64,000 nucleotides of DNA from Streptomyces mangrovi (GTDB taxonomy: Bacteria; Actinomycetota; Actinomycetes; Streptomycetales; Streptomycetaceae): assembly GCF_900114215.1 (NCBI RefSeq), contig NZ_FOSG01000017.1, positions 62,001-126,000 on the forward strand, read 5' to 3'. Shown here piece by piece: positions 1 through 8,401 of this stretch. Position 1 is the stretch's first letter. The number at the start of each line of letters is the position of its first letter. The notes beneath the pieces were generated by a model. That model was given only the letters and a program-made list of their open reading frames with translations. It was not told the origin of the DNA and did not search any database. A program made the translations under genes and the position numbers.

Positions 1-184
1 TGATCGCGGACGCCCGGCCGTCGCCGGGGTTGGCGGCGACCCACCGCTTGGCGCTGGAGTCGGGGTCCACGTAGAACCCGTTGGTCATGGTGGTCGGGTC
101 GGCGGCGTGGGCGGACGGTGCGACGGCGAGTGCCAGCGGCAGGGCGAGGAGCGCTGCGGTGAGGGCGCGGATGCTACGGCGCAT
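1..184 (-). CDS. Secreted GH6-type cellulase, N-terminal fragment cut by window edge
   Basis: Only the first 61 residues are visible. They begin with a Sec-type signal peptide (MRRSIRAL, then a Leu/Ala core, with likely cleavage after SAHA near residue 27). The mature start, ADPTTMTNGFYVDPDSSAK, resembles the N-terminus of Streptomyces GH6 cellobiohydrolases and endoglucanases. Such enzymes act outside the cell on beta-1,4-glucan. The family call rests on this short segment and on context: three CebR/CelR-type operators lie just upstream, and a LacI-family regulator is divergently transcribed. The ATG at 184 is preceded by a GAGG sequence. The catalytic domain lies outside the window, so another secreted polysaccharide hydrolase is possible. 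Confidence 0.6.
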   Translation of the reverse strand, partial: MRRSIRALTAALLALPLALAVAPSAHAADPTTMTNGFYVDPDSSAKRWVAANPGDGRASAI

Positions 185-332
185 GACGGTACCTCGGTTT
201 CCTGGTGGGGGGTGCGTCGCGCGCCCGCGCTCCGGGCGTGCGACGCGCTGAAGGAAGTGCGGTGGTACGCCTCTCCGCCGGCGACGGGCTCTCCGGCGGG
301 GAGAACACGCGCGAGGACTCGGCGGAGACCTC

Positions 333-346
333 TGGGAGCGCTCCCA
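333..346. promoter_or_regulatory. CebR/CelR-type operator box 1 (perfect palindrome)
   Basis: TGGGAGCGCTCCCA is a perfect 14-bp palindrome. It is identical to the consensus bound by the LacI-family cello-oligosaccharide repressors CebR (Streptomyces) and CelR (Thermobifida). It lies about 150 bp upstream of the cellulase start. Confidence 0.9.
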
Positions 347-347
347 C

Positions 348-361
348 TGGAAGCGCTCCCA
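348..361. promoter_or_regulatory. CebR/CelR-type operator box 2 (one mismatch)
   Basis: TGGAAGCGCTCCCA lies one base after box 1, so the centres are 15 bp apart. It differs from the palindromic consensus at one position. The near-tandem spacing suggests cooperative or overlapping repressor binding. Confidence 0.8.
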
Positions 362-467
362 GACTCCGGAGCCTTCGTCGTGACAGGTATCGTGTGGTTG
401 GGTCCATTGGACTGTCAAGTACTCGGGGGATCAACGTCGACGGCACGGCGGAGGCGTACGGTTTTTC

Positions 468-481
468 TGGAAGCGCTTCCA
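468..481. promoter_or_regulatory. CebR/CelR-type operator box 3, near the lacI start
   Basis: TGGAAGCGCTTCCA is a perfect palindrome, a symmetric variant of the boxes at 333-361. It lies 117 bp upstream of the regulator start and fits autoregulation of the lacI-type gene. The rest of 185-597 holds no gene that I can see. Confidence 0.75.
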
Positions 482-597
482 GTCCTCGCGGCCGGGCCCG
501 CCCCTTCTCTGTCCTCCTCGTCCACCGGGCGGGTGGCAGGCAGGCGGGCGGGGGTGAGACGCTTCCCGTCCGGTCGGCAGGGAGAGGCTCGGGGGTC

Positions 598-1611
598 ATG
601 GCAGAGGATGTGGCGCGTCGGCGATCGACGCTCGACGAGGTGGCCGAACTCGCGGGCGTGTCCCGTTCCGTGGCCTCCCGCGCCCTCAACAACGCCCCGC
701 ATGTCAGCCGCGCCAAACGCGAGGCGGTCGAGCGGGCCGTCCGGCGACTCGGTTACGTGCCCAACACGACCGCCCGGGCACTGGCCACCCGCCGGACGGG
801 GGTGGCCGCCCTGGTCGTCTCGGGAGAGGATCCGTCGATCTTCGCGGATCCGTTCTTCGCCCAGGTGATCGTGGGGGCGTCAGGCGCGCTGGAGGAGGCC
901 GACCTGCATCTGATGCTGTGTCTGGCCGCTTCCGACCGGGGCCGCAGGCGGGTGGAGGACCTCCTTCGCTCCAGGGGCGCCGACGGCGTGATGCTGATGG
1001 CCCTGCGCGAGAACGATCCACTGATCCGTATGGCCGAGGAGACGGCGATGCCCGTCGTCTTCGGAGGGCGGCCGGTCGGCCCGGCTCCCCGGTGGTACGT
1101 GGACGCCGACAACGTCGGCGGGGCCCGTGAGGCGACCGAGTATCTGGTCTCGCGCGGCCGGACGCGCGTTGCCGCGATCTGCGGGCGGCTGGACACCGGG
1201 GTCGGACGCGCCCGGTACCGCGGCTACCGGGACGCCATGCTGGCGGCCGGCCTCTCCCCTCTCCCGCCGCAGGAGGGGGACTTCACCGAACCCAGCGGCG
1301 CCGCCGCCATGGCCGCGCTGCTGGTGAACCATCCCGAGGTGGACGGGGTGTTCGCCGCCAACGACAACATGGGGGTGGGAGCGCTGCGCACACTGCGCGA
1401 GGCCGGACGGACGGTACCCGACGACATCGCCGTGGTGGGTTTCGACGACCTGGCCGTCGCCCGGGTCGCCGACCCGCCGCTCACCACCGTCCAGCAGCCC
1501 GTACAGGCCCTCGGGCGGAAGATGGCGCACATGCTCGTCGCCCTCGTCAACGGACAGGACCCCACTCCCCTGATCCTGCCCACCCGGCTGATCGTCCGCG
1601 CCAGCGCCTGA
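598..1611 (+). CDS. LacI-family regulator, probable cellulose/cellobiose-responsive repressor
   Basis: Predicted cytoplasmic repressor of 337 residues. An N-terminal LacI helix-turn-helix lies at about residues 10-30 (LDEVAELAGVSRSVASRAL). The hinge-helix region includes YVPNTTARALA. A periplasmic-binding-like ligand domain with VFAANDNMGVGALR and VVGFDDLAVA fills the rest, and the size is normal for the family. The ATG at 598 has a GGGAGAGG site upstream and starts exactly before the helix-turn-helix. The gene is divergent from the cellulase fragment, and three CebR/CelR-like boxes lie between them, so it very likely controls that cellulase and itself. A cello-oligosaccharide ligand is inferred from the operators, not from the protein. 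Confidence 0.88.
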   Translation: MAEDVARRRSTLDEVAELAGVSRSVASRALNNAPHVSRAKREAVERAVRRLGYVPNTTARALATRRTGVAALVVSGEDPSIFADPFFAQVIVGASGALEEADLHLMLCLAASDRGRRRVEDLLRSRGADGVMLMALRENDPLIRMAEETAMPVVFGGRPVGPAPRWYVDADNVGGAREATEYLVSRGRTRVAAICGRLDTGVGRARYRGYRDAMLAAGLSPLPPQEGDFTEPSGAAAMAALLVNHPEVDGVFAANDNMGVGALRTLREAGRTVPDDIAVVGFDDLAVARVADPPLTTVQQPVQALGRKMAHMLVALVNGQDPTPLILPTRLIVRASA

Positions 1612-1741
1612 CGGTTGCTCAAGGTGTTCGGCTCCGCCCCGGCTCCACGGCGAGCAGGCGCAAGGCGGCGCCCGCCCCGGGACCTCCGGCGCAGGGCCGT
1701 ACACGCGTACCCACCACACCACCGGACGCCGCCGCCGTGTG

Positions 1742-3247
1742 TCAGGAGACGGTGATCTCCCGCTTGAGGATCTTCCCGGTCGGCCCTTTGGGCAGGGACG
1801 CGGCGATCCGGACGACACGCGGGTACTTGTAGCTCGCCACCTGCTCGCGAACGAAGTCACGCAGTTGTCCGGGGGTCGTCTCGGCACCCGGTTTGAGGAC
1901 GACGGTGGCGGCGACCTCCTCTCCGTGGGTGGGGTGCGCAATTCCCACCACCGCGGCTTCCATGACGGCCGGATGCCGGTACAGGACGTCTTCGACCTCC
2001 CGGGGGTAGACGTTGAAGCCGCCCCTGATGATGACGTCCTTGAGCCGGTCCACGATGCGGAAGTCGCCGGTGGTGTCCCGGATGCCGAGGTCCCCGGTGT
2101 GCAGCCAGCCGTCCTTGACCGTCTCGGCGGTGGCCTCCGGGCGGCGCCAGTAGCCCTTCATGACGTTGTGTCCGCGCATCACTATCTCGCCGACCTCTCC
2201 GACGGGCACCTCCTTGCCCTCCTCGTCCACGACCCGCATCTCGACACCGTCGACGGGAATACCCACGGTGCCGGCGACGCGTTTCCGGTCGATGCGGTTG
2301 ATGCAGGCCAACGGAGAGGACTCGGACAGTCCGTAACCTTCGAGGACCGCGCATCCGAAGAGGTCCTCGAAGCCGCGCAGCACCTCGACCGGCAGTGGGG
2401 AGCCGCCGCAGACGCAGACGCGCAGCGAGGACACGTCGTGGCGGCCGTGGTCCGCCGCGCCGAGCACAAGGGTGTACATCGTCGGCACGCCGAGGAAGAC
2501 GGTGACCTTGTCGCGCTCGATCAGCGAGAGGGCGCGGGCTGCTTCGAAGCGCGGCAGCAGGGTGAGGCACGCGCCCACCGCCACCGCGCAGTTGAGCCCC
2601 ATCACCTGCCCGAAGGAGTGGAAGAGCGGCAGGCCGCCGAACGTCACGTCCTCGGGGCCCAGCCGCAGCACGTCCACCGCCGCGGCGACGTTGTGCAGGA
2701 TGTTGGCGCCGGTGAGTTCGGCCCCCTTGGGCTTGCCGGTGGTGCCCGAGGTGTAGAGGACGACGGCCGTGTCGGAGGCCGATCTCTCGCCTGTGAAGTC
2801 CCCGGGCCGGTGTTGTCGCAGGGTCTCGGCGAACGCGGCCGGCTCCACCGCGATGTGCCGGGTGCCCACCGAACGGGCTCCCTTCGCCGCCTCGTCGGCG
2901 CCTTCGTGCCAGGTGAGCAGCAGGGCGGCACCGGCGTCCGCCAGACAGTGCGCCACCTCCCGGGACTTGAGCATGGGGTTCATGGGCACGACGACTGCGC
3001 CCGCGCGCAGGATGCCGTAGTAGAGGGCTGCGAAGAGCGGGACGTTGGGAAAGGACAGGGCCACTCGGTCGCCCGCGGTGACATTCCGGGAGCGCAGGTA
3101 CGCGGCGGTGCGGGAGCTGAGGTCGTCGAGTTCGGCGAAGGTCAGTTCCTGGCCGTCGAGCCGGACGGCTGCCCGGCTCGCGTGTCGCAGGGCCGTGCGG
3201 GACAGGAGTTCGGACGGGCTCCGCAGCTCCTCCGGTGTGATGGCCAT
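1742..3247 (-). CDS. AMP-dependent acyl-CoA/acyl-ACP synthetase
   Basis: A 501-residue ANL-superfamily ligase that would activate a carboxylic acid as the acyl-adenylate and transfer it to CoA or a carrier protein. The P-loop-like signature LYTSGTTGKPKG, the GYGLSESSP motif, the HTGDLG motif and the C-terminal catalytic lysine region (PKGPTGKILKRE) are all present. It is the last gene of the minus-strand acyl cluster, 17 bp after the hotdog gene. The ATG at 3247 is chosen because GAGGAG precedes it; an earlier in-frame ATG at 3268 would overlap the upstream stop. It could load a starter or exogenous acid onto the cluster ACP, or reactivate a released product. Substrate is not deducible. Confidence 0.85.
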   Translation of the reverse strand: MAITPEELRSPSELLSRTALRHASRAAVRLDGQELTFAELDDLSSRTAAYLRSRNVTAGDRVALSFPNVPLFAALYYGILRAGAVVVPMNPMLKSREVAHCLADAGAALLLTWHEGADEAAKGARSVGTRHIAVEPAAFAETLRQHRPGDFTGERSASDTAVVLYTSGTTGKPKGAELTGANILHNVAAAVDVLRLGPEDVTFGGLPLFHSFGQVMGLNCAVAVGACLTLLPRFEAARALSLIERDKVTVFLGVPTMYTLVLGAADHGRHDVSSLRVCVCGGSPLPVEVLRGFEDLFGCAVLEGYGLSESSPLACINRIDRKRVAGTVGIPVDGVEMRVVDEEGKEVPVGEVGEIVMRGHNVMKGYWRRPEATAETVKDGWLHTGDLGIRDTTGDFRIVDRLKDVIIRGGFNVYPREVEDVLYRHPAVMEAAVVGIAHPTHGEEVAATVVLKPGAETTPGQLRDFVREQVASYKYPRVVRIAASLPKGPTGKILKREITVS

Positions 3248-3264
3248 GACAGTTCTCCTCGGGA

Positions 3265-3687
3265 TCATCGGACGGAGTACAGGAGGGAGGCGGCACAGAT
3301 CCTGTTGTCCCGCGCGTCGCAGATGTCGACCCGCACCTCGGCATTCCGCTTGCTGTGGCGGAGCATGGTCGCCCGTGCCGTGAGAACACCTGGGGCCGGT
3401 GCGTCCAGGCAGCTCAGACTCACGGTGCGCAGCCGCACCGAACAGTCCGCTCCGGAACGGTGTTTGATCAGCAGGTAACCGGCCAGGTCGGCCATGCGGA
3501 ACTGGGCCGGGCCGGACACGGTGCCCTCGGCCGGACCCCGCTCCAGGGACTTTGATCGGGCCTCCATGACAAGTCGGTCCTCGGTCACCGCTGCGACCAC
3601 GTGGTCGGAGGCGAGCCAGGGGAACTCCTTGCCGATCAGCGCGTTGATGTCATCGGTGTTCTCGGCGGCGGTGTCCGCGGCGGTCAT
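3265..3687 (-). CDS. Hotdog-fold protein (PaaI-like thioesterase family)
   Basis: A 140-residue protein. The segment GTVSGPAQFRMADLAGYLL matches the helix and turn of PaaI-type hotdog thioesterases, where this region binds acyl-CoA or acyl-ACP. The length is typical of a single hotdog domain. The ATG at 3687 overlaps the stop of the phosphopantetheinyl transferase (ATGA) and has GGAGAGG upstream. An earlier in-frame start at 3723 lacks this context. In this cluster it could release the acyl chain from the ACP. Because no dehydratase gene is present, a dehydratase-like role for a hotdog protein is an alternative. I cannot assign a catalytic residue with confidence. Confidence 0.65.
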   Translation of the reverse strand: MTAADTAAENTDDINALIGKEFPWLASDHVVAAVTEDRLVMEARSKSLERGPAEGTVSGPAQFRMADLAGYLLIKHRSGADCSVRLRTVSLSCLDAPAPGVLTARATMLRHSKRNAEVRVDICDARDNRICAASLLYSVR

Positions 3688-4454
3688 GGTGTCCTCTCCA
3701 TGCGGTCGGGGGGCGGGGGGCATACGGCGATCGCGGTGACCAGCAGCCCATCGCGGGACAGCCAGTGTCCGCTCAGCCGGCGCGGCAGGGGGATCCCGGT
3801 GGGAGCCGCCGGGATCGTGGCGTGGAAAGTGCCCCGGGACCCCTCACCGGGCGGATCGAACCTCACCTCGGCGTCCTCGAAGCCCAGCCAGCGGCCGACC
3901 AGCGGGGACCACACCTTGTAGACGGACTCCTTGGCGCTGAACAGCAGGCGGTCCCAGGACACGTCCGGGCGGCACCGCCGGTGTTCCACCAGACGTCGCC
4001 GTTCCTCGCCGGACGCCACTGCCTCCAGCGCCCGGGCGGACAGGGGCGCGTCGGGCTCGGCGTCCACGCCCAGGGCCACCGCGTCCCGGTCACGGGCCAC
4101 CGCCGCCGCCCGGTAGCCGTCGCAGTGGGTGATGCTCCCCACCACCCCCTCCGGCCAGACGGGCGCGCCCCGCGGACCGCGCGGCAGCGGGGAGGCGGGG
4201 AGCCCCAGGGCGCCCAGCGCCCGCCGGGCGCACAGCCGGGCGGTGCCGAACTCCCGTCGGCGCCCGGCACGGGCCCGGGCGACGACGTCCGCCTCCTCCG
4301 GGAAGAGGACCACGGCCTCCTCCCCGCGCACTTCGGCGCATCCCGCCCACGGCGGCAGCAGCCCGGACAGCATCGGCGAGCCCGTGCCCGTACCCGCGCC
4401 CGGCACGATGGTGCGGCGCGCCGGCCCCGGACTCGCAGGCGGTTCTACCGGCAT
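3684..4454 (-). CDS. 4'-phosphopantetheinyl transferase (Sfp/EntD type)
   Basis: A 256-residue enzyme expected to transfer the phosphopantetheine arm of CoA to the conserved serine of the cluster ACP. Family signatures are present in order: the GSITHCDGYRAAAVA segment, the Mg-binding LGVDAEP motif, and FSAKESVYKVWSPL containing the characteristic (W/F)xxKEs(h)xK helix. The length fits EntD-like members. The ATG at 4454 overlaps the end of the hydrolase gene by 10 bp, which implies translational coupling. Having its own activating enzyme supports the idea that this cluster builds its product on a dedicated ACP rather than being a fatty-acid maintenance operon. Confidence 0.88.
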   Translation of the reverse strand: MPVEPPASPGPARRTIVPGAGTGTGSPMLSGLLPPWAGCAEVRGEEAVVLFPEEADVVARARAGRRREFGTARLCARRALGALGLPASPLPRGPRGAPVWPEGVVGSITHCDGYRAAAVARDRDAVALGVDAEPDAPLSARALEAVASGEERRRLVEHRRCRPDVSWDRLLFSAKESVYKVWSPLVGRWLGFEDAEVRFDPPGEGSRGTFHATIPAAPTGIPLPRRLSGHWLSRDGLLVTAIAVCPPPPDRMERTP

Positions 4455-5359
4455 GCGGTGTCGGCGGCGTCGGCGCCGGTCACCTGGAAGGCCCATGCGG
4501 CGATCCTCTCGACCAGTCCGGTGTGGTGGCGGATCCAGCGGAAATGGCCCAGTGGCTTTCCGGACGCGCCGGCGCGGGTGAGGCTCCAGCGCACGACATC
4601 CGCGTGCGGCGTCTTGGCGCAGAGGTGGTCGACCGCACGGGGCGGCGCCAGATCGTCTCCCTCGACGTCCACCGCCAGCACCGGCATCCGTACGGTGCGC
4701 AGCATCCGCTCGTAGTCGGCGCAGCCGCCCCGGACCCTGTAGCGGCCGGTGCGCACCTGCCGGGCCCAGTCGCGGATCAGCCGCGCGGACTCCCGGCCGG
4801 CGAAGCCCAGCCGCTCGCCCGGCCAGTGGCCGAGCACCATCGCGCCCACCGCGCACAGCTGGCCGAGCAGCAGCCGCCGTACGCCCTCGAGCGGGCCGAA
4901 GCACCGGTACCAGGCCGATCCCGACGCCACCAGCACCACCCCGGCGACCGGCGGCTGGAACACGCCGCAGTGCACCAGCCCCAGTTGACCGCCCAGGCTG
5001 TGTCCCAGCAGGAGCCTGGGGGCCTCGGGGAAGGCCGCCTGGACCTCCCGCAGCACCGCCCCGATGTCCTGCTCGACGATCTCCCGGTAGCCGAAGCGGA
5101 CGCCGCGCCGCGGCCGGGGCAGGCTCTCCCCGTGGCCGCGCAGGTCCGTGGTGACTACGGTCAGCCCCTGTGCGTGCAGGGCGCGCGCCAGCGGGGTGTA
5201 GTTGCGTGCGGACATGCCCATGGCCGGCAGCAGCACCACCACCGGGGCCTGCGGCTCCTGCCGGGACAGGGCGCGGACCGTCAGTCGGGCACCGTCCGGG
5301 GTGGTGATCCGGGCGAGCAGGGGGATGCGGGGCGGTCGCGCCGCTCCTGCGGGTGTCAC
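4445..5359 (-). CDS. Alpha/beta-hydrolase (lysophospholipase/esterase-like)
   Basis: A 304-residue alpha/beta-hydrolase. The oxyanion region is LLPAMGMSARNY, the next strand gives TTDLRGHGES, and the nucleophile elbow is GHSLGGQLG. A C-terminal GHFRWI histidine is a candidate for the triad. No signal peptide is seen, so it should be cytoplasmic. The GTG at 5359 overlaps the KAS III stop as GTGA, and the reading frame downstream of that start is hydrolase-like throughout. In this operon it could act as a type II thioesterase that edits or releases acyl-ACP, or hydrolyse an ester in the final product. The exact substrate is unknown. Confidence 0.8.
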   Translation of the reverse strand: MTPAGAARPPRIPLLARITTPDGARLTVRALSRQEPQAPVVVLLPAMGMSARNYTPLARALHAQGLTVVTTDLRGHGESLPRPRRGVRFGYREIVEQDIGAVLREVQAAFPEAPRLLLGHSLGGQLGLVHCGVFQPPVAGVVLVASGSAWYRCFGPLEGVRRLLLGQLCAVGAMVLGHWPGERLGFAGRESARLIRDWARQVRTGRYRVRGGCADYERMLRTVRMPVLAVDVEGDDLAPPRAVDHLCAKTPHADVVRWSLTRAGASGKPLGHFRWIRHHTGLVERIAAWAFQVTGADAADTACR

Positions 5360-6303
5360 AACTCTCCCAGTCGCCAGCCCACCACTCCGGCGCCCCAGGT
5401 GATGCCGGCCCCGAAGGCGGCCACGCCCAGCAGCCCCGACCCGCTCAGCAGCCCCTCCTCCCAGGCCTGGGCCAAAGCGATCGGAATGGACGCCGACGAA
5501 GTGTTGGCCACGCGGTCCACGTTGAGGAAGACCCGCTCGGCGGGCACACCGAGCTCCTTCGCGACGGCACGCACGATGCGGGCATTGGCCTGGTGGGCGA
5601 CGAACAGGTCGATCTCCTCCGGCGCCAGCTCCTGCCGACCGAGCACCCGCCGGGTCGCGGCGCTCATCTTCTCCACCGCGTGTACGAAGATCTCCGGACC
5701 GTCCATGCGCAGCACCCGGTCGTGGCGGTCGGCGTAGAGAAGCGGGATCCGCTCGCCGTCGGAGCCCAGTGAGAAGCAGGGCGCGGGAGCCCGCGCCACG
5801 TCGGCGAGCAGAACGGCGCCCGCTCCGTCGCCCAGCAGGACGGCGGTCGAGCGGTCGGTGCGGTCGGTGATGCGGGTGAGCGCCTCGGCTCCGCAGACCA
5901 GGACGGCTTTGGCCCGCCCGGACTCGATCAGCGCGCTCGCGTGGTCCAGTGCGTAGACGAAGCCGGCACAGGCGGCGTGAAGGTCGAACGCGGCCGCCCG
6001 CGGCATGCCGAGCCGGGTGGCTACCTCGACGGCCAGTCCCGGGGTGACCCGGTCCGGGGTGGTCGTCGCCACCACGATGTGGTGTACGTCGGCGGCGGCG
6101 CGTCCGGCGGTGCGCAGGGCCTGCCGGGACGCGGCCACCGCAAGGTCGGCCAGATGGCCGTCCTCCGCCAGGAAGCGGCGCTCCGCGATGCCGGTGCGCT
6201 TGCGGATCCACTCGTCGGAGGTGTCGAGACGGGAGGTGAAGTAACTGTTGGGAACGGTCTTTTCGGGAAGCGCGGCGCCGATGCCGACGATAGCCGCTGT
6301 CAT
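5356..6303 (-). CDS. 3-oxoacyl-ACP synthase III (FabH-like)
   Basis: A 315-residue KAS III that would condense an acyl-CoA starter with malonyl-ACP. The complete Cys-His-Asn triad is visible: Cys112 in AACAGFVYALD, His237 in VAHQANARI and Asn267 in VANTSSASIPIAL. The N-terminal SDEWIRKRTGI segment is typical of FabH. The ATG at 6303 overlaps the stop of the enoyl reductase gene (ATGA). Together with the KAS II, enoyl reductase and ACP alongside, it provides chain initiation for a dedicated acyl pathway. It probably duplicates the housekeeping FabH, which would lie in a separate fab operon elsewhere in the genome. Confidence 0.92.
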   Translation of the reverse strand: MTAAIVGIGAALPEKTVPNSYFTSRLDTSDEWIRKRTGIAERRFLAEDGHLADLAVAASRQALRTAGRAAADVHHIVVATTTPDRVTPGLAVEVATRLGMPRAAAFDLHAACAGFVYALDHASALIESGRAKAVLVCGAEALTRITDRTDRSTAVLLGDGAGAVLLADVARAPAPCFSLGSDGERIPLLYADRHDRVLRMDGPEIFVHAVEKMSAATRRVLGRQELAPEEIDLFVAHQANARIVRAVAKELGVPAERVFLNVDRVANTSSASIPIALAQAWEEGLLSGSGLLGVAAFGAGITWGAGVVGWRLGEL

Positions 6304-7169
6304 CGTGTGGTCTCCTTGGTCGCCGGGTGCGGAGCTGCCGGGCGCCGCCCGCCGCCCCCGGCGGCTTCACCGCCCGCGGGAACGGCGCCCCAGCCCATGT
6401 GGACCGCGTGCATCCCGCCGTCGGCGTGCACGATCTCGCCGGTGACGGTGGAGGCGAGGTCCGAGAGCAGGAAGAGGATCGGTCCGGTGAGTCGCTCCGT
6501 GTCGGTGCGGTCCCAGCCCAGCGGTGCCTCGGCCTCCCAGCGGTCCGCGATCCGGTCGAAGGTGCCGATACCACGCCCCGCCACGGTCTCCACAGGGCCG
6601 GCCGCGACGAGGTTGACGCGGATCCCCGCGGGCCCGAGGTACAGGGCGAGGTAGCGGCAGACAGCCCCCAGAGCGGCCTTGCCGACGCCCATCCAGTCGT
6701 ATCCGGGCCAGGCCGCCGAGGAGTCGAAGTCGAGCCCCACCACACTGCCCCGGCGCCCGTCGGCGCTCAGCAGCGGGGTGAGCGCGGTGGTCAGGGAGTG
6801 CAGGGAGTAGGCCGCGGTGCGGAAGGCGAACGCCGCGTCCTCGGGCCCGGTGGTCAGGAAGTTGCCGCTGATGGCGTCCTCGGGCGCGGAGGCGATGGCG
6901 TGCAGCACCCCGTCCACCGCGCCCCAGCGCTTGTCCAGTTCCTCCGCCAGCCGGGTGAAGTCCCCGGGGCGGGTGACGTCCAGCTCCAGCACCTCGGGCG
7001 GGGTGGGAAGGCCGGCCGCTGCCGCCTCGGTGATGCGGCGGGAGCGGCCGAAGCCGGTCAGCAGCACCTCCGCCCCCGCCTGCTGGAGCCGGCGGGCGGT
7101 GTGCCAGGCGATGGAGTCCTCGTTGAGGACTCCGGTGACCAGATAGCGCTGTCCGTGGAACGACAACAT
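6300..7169 (-). CDS. Enoyl-ACP reductase (FabI/InhA-like SDR)
   Basis: A 289-residue short-chain dehydrogenase-like protein of the FabI/InhA group, expected to reduce trans-2-enoyl-ACP with NAD(P)H. Supporting signatures are YLVTGVLNEDSIAWHTA at the nucleotide site, AIASAPEDAI, the family-specific Tyr-x6-Lys arrangement in YDWMGVGKAAL, and NLVAAGPVET. The last two resemble mycobacterial InhA closely. The start is ATG at 7169, sharing one base with the ketosynthase stop (TGATG); an in-frame GTG at 7172 is an alternative. The C-terminus carries a Gly/Pro-rich tail of roughly 30 residues beyond the usual domain. No ketoreductase or dehydratase accompanies it, so those steps would have to be borrowed from primary metabolism. 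Confidence 0.88.
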   Translation of the reverse strand: MLSFHGQRYLVTGVLNEDSIAWHTARRLQQAGAEVLLTGFGRSRRITEAAAAGLPTPPEVLELDVTRPGDFTRLAEELDKRWGAVDGVLHAIASAPEDAISGNFLTTGPEDAAFAFRTAAYSLHSLTTALTPLLSADGRRGSVVGLDFDSSAAWPGYDWMGVGKAALGAVCRYLALYLGPAGIRVNLVAAGPVETVAGRGIGTFDRIADRWEAEAPLGWDRTDTERLTGPILFLLSDLASTVTGEIVHADGGMHAVHMGWGAVPAGGEAAGGGGRRPAAPHPATKETTR

Positions 7170-8401
7170 CACCCACGGCCTTTCGTAGTGATGGAGGGGG
7201 CGGAGGCCAGCACGAGGGCCGCGTTGTGGCCGCCGAACCCGAACGAGGTGGAGAGCCCGATCAGCGGTCGGCCCGGTACCGGCGCGGCCAGTCGCCGTGC
7301 GGTGCGGATCAGGTCCAAGGGACCGAGCCGCTCGTCCGGGCGACGCAGCCCCACGGTCGGCGGCGCGGTCGCGTGGCGCAGGGCCTGGAGGGTGGCGATC
7401 GCCTCCACCGCCCCGGCGGCGCCGAGCAGATGGCCCAGGCCGGCCTTGCTGGAGGACATCGGGATGGCGGGCAGGGCGTCGCCGAGCGCCAGCCGCAGCG
7501 CGTCGCACTCCAGCCGGTCGTTGAGGACGGTGCCGGTCCCGTGCGCGTTGATGTAGCCGATGTCACCCGGGGCCACCTCCGCTTCCGCCAGCGCACGGGT
7601 GACGGCGGCCGCCGCGCTGCGCCCGCTGGGCTCCGGGGCGGTCACGTGGTGGGCGTCCGAGGAGGCCCCGTAGCCGAGTACGCTGCCGAGCACGGCGGCG
7701 CCACGCCGGGCGGCCCCGGCCGCGGTCTCCAGCACCAGGATCCCCGCCCCCTCGCCGAGGAGGAATCCGTCCCGGTCCCGGTCGAAGGGCACGGACGCGC
7801 CGGTGGGCGACAGCGCGCCGGCGGCTCGGAAGGCGGCGCTGATCAACGGTGAGGTGGACGCCTCGGTCCCGCCCGCCACGACCGCGTCCGCCGCGCCGGC
7901 GGCCAGCAGCCGCAGCCCGGTGCCGATGGCCTGCGCACCGCTGGCGCAGGCCGAGGCGACGCACAGCGACTCGCCGTGGAGGGCGTAGCGCATCGACAGG
8001 TGCGAGGCCGCGGCGTTGGCCATCGCCATCGGCACCGTCAGCGGTGAGACGTACTCCTCCCCCTGCCGGTCGAGGACGCCCTGCTGGATCCCGAGGGTCG
8101 TGGTGCCGCCCAGGCCGCAGCCGATCACACAGGCCACCCGGTCGGACGGATACGGCGGGGCTGCCGTCCGCCAGCCGGCCTGGGCCAGTGCCTCCGCGGC
8201 CGCGACGAGCGCGAGTTGGCTGAAGCGGTCGGTGCGGCGGGTCTCGTGACGGGACAGATGCTCCCGGGCCGTGAAGTCGCCGCACCGCCCCACGCCGTCG
8301 GTCAGACCGCTCTGTCCGGCCACCGCGCGGTCGTGGAGCAGACCGGCACCGACACCGAGCGGAGTAACCGCCCCGAAGCCGGTGATCACTCCAACGGTCA
8401 C
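7169..8401 (-). CDS. Beta-ketoacyl-ACP synthase II (FabF-like)
   Basis: A 410-residue ketosynthase for chain elongation. Cys152 sits in the nucleophile motif CVASACASGAQAIG. The first catalytic histidine is in INAHGTGT, and the lysine/second histidine motif is KAGLGHLLGAAGAVEAI. The C-terminal TSFGFGGHNAAL gate is present. All active-site residues are intact, so this is a condensing enzyme, not a chain-length-factor-like partner. The GTG at 8401 overlaps the ACP stop (GTGA), giving direct coupling to the carrier gene. A single ketosynthase with no chain-length factor favours a fatty-acid-like chain over an aromatic polyketide. Confidence 0.92.
   Translation of the reverse strand: MTVGVITGFGAVTPLGVGAGLLHDRAVAGQSGLTDGVGRCGDFTAREHLSRHETRRTDRFSQLALVAAAEALAQAGWRTAAPPYPSDRVACVIGCGLGGTTTLGIQQGVLDRQGEEYVSPLTVPMAMANAAASHLSMRYALHGESLCVASACASGAQAIGTGLRLLAAGAADAVVAGGTEASTSPLISAAFRAAGALSPTGASVPFDRDRDGFLLGEGAGILVLETAAGAARRGAAVLGSVLGYGASSDAHHVTAPEPSGRSAAAAVTRALAEAEVAPGDIGYINAHGTGTVLNDRLECDALRLALGDALPAIPMSSSKAGLGHLLGAAGAVEAIATLQALRHATAPPTVGLRRPDERLGPLDLIRTARRLAAPVPGRPLIGLSTSFGFGGHNAALVLASAPSITTKGRG

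Noticed and set aside
1739..3478. A 579-codon plus-strand frame opposite the AMP ligase and hotdog genes
   Set aside because: It is the antisense shadow of two well-supported genes; the product has no recognisable motif.
3265..3687. Hotdog gene as a second acyl carrier protein
   Set aside because: No DSL motif or four-helix pattern; GTVSGPAQFRMADLAGYLL is a hotdog signature.
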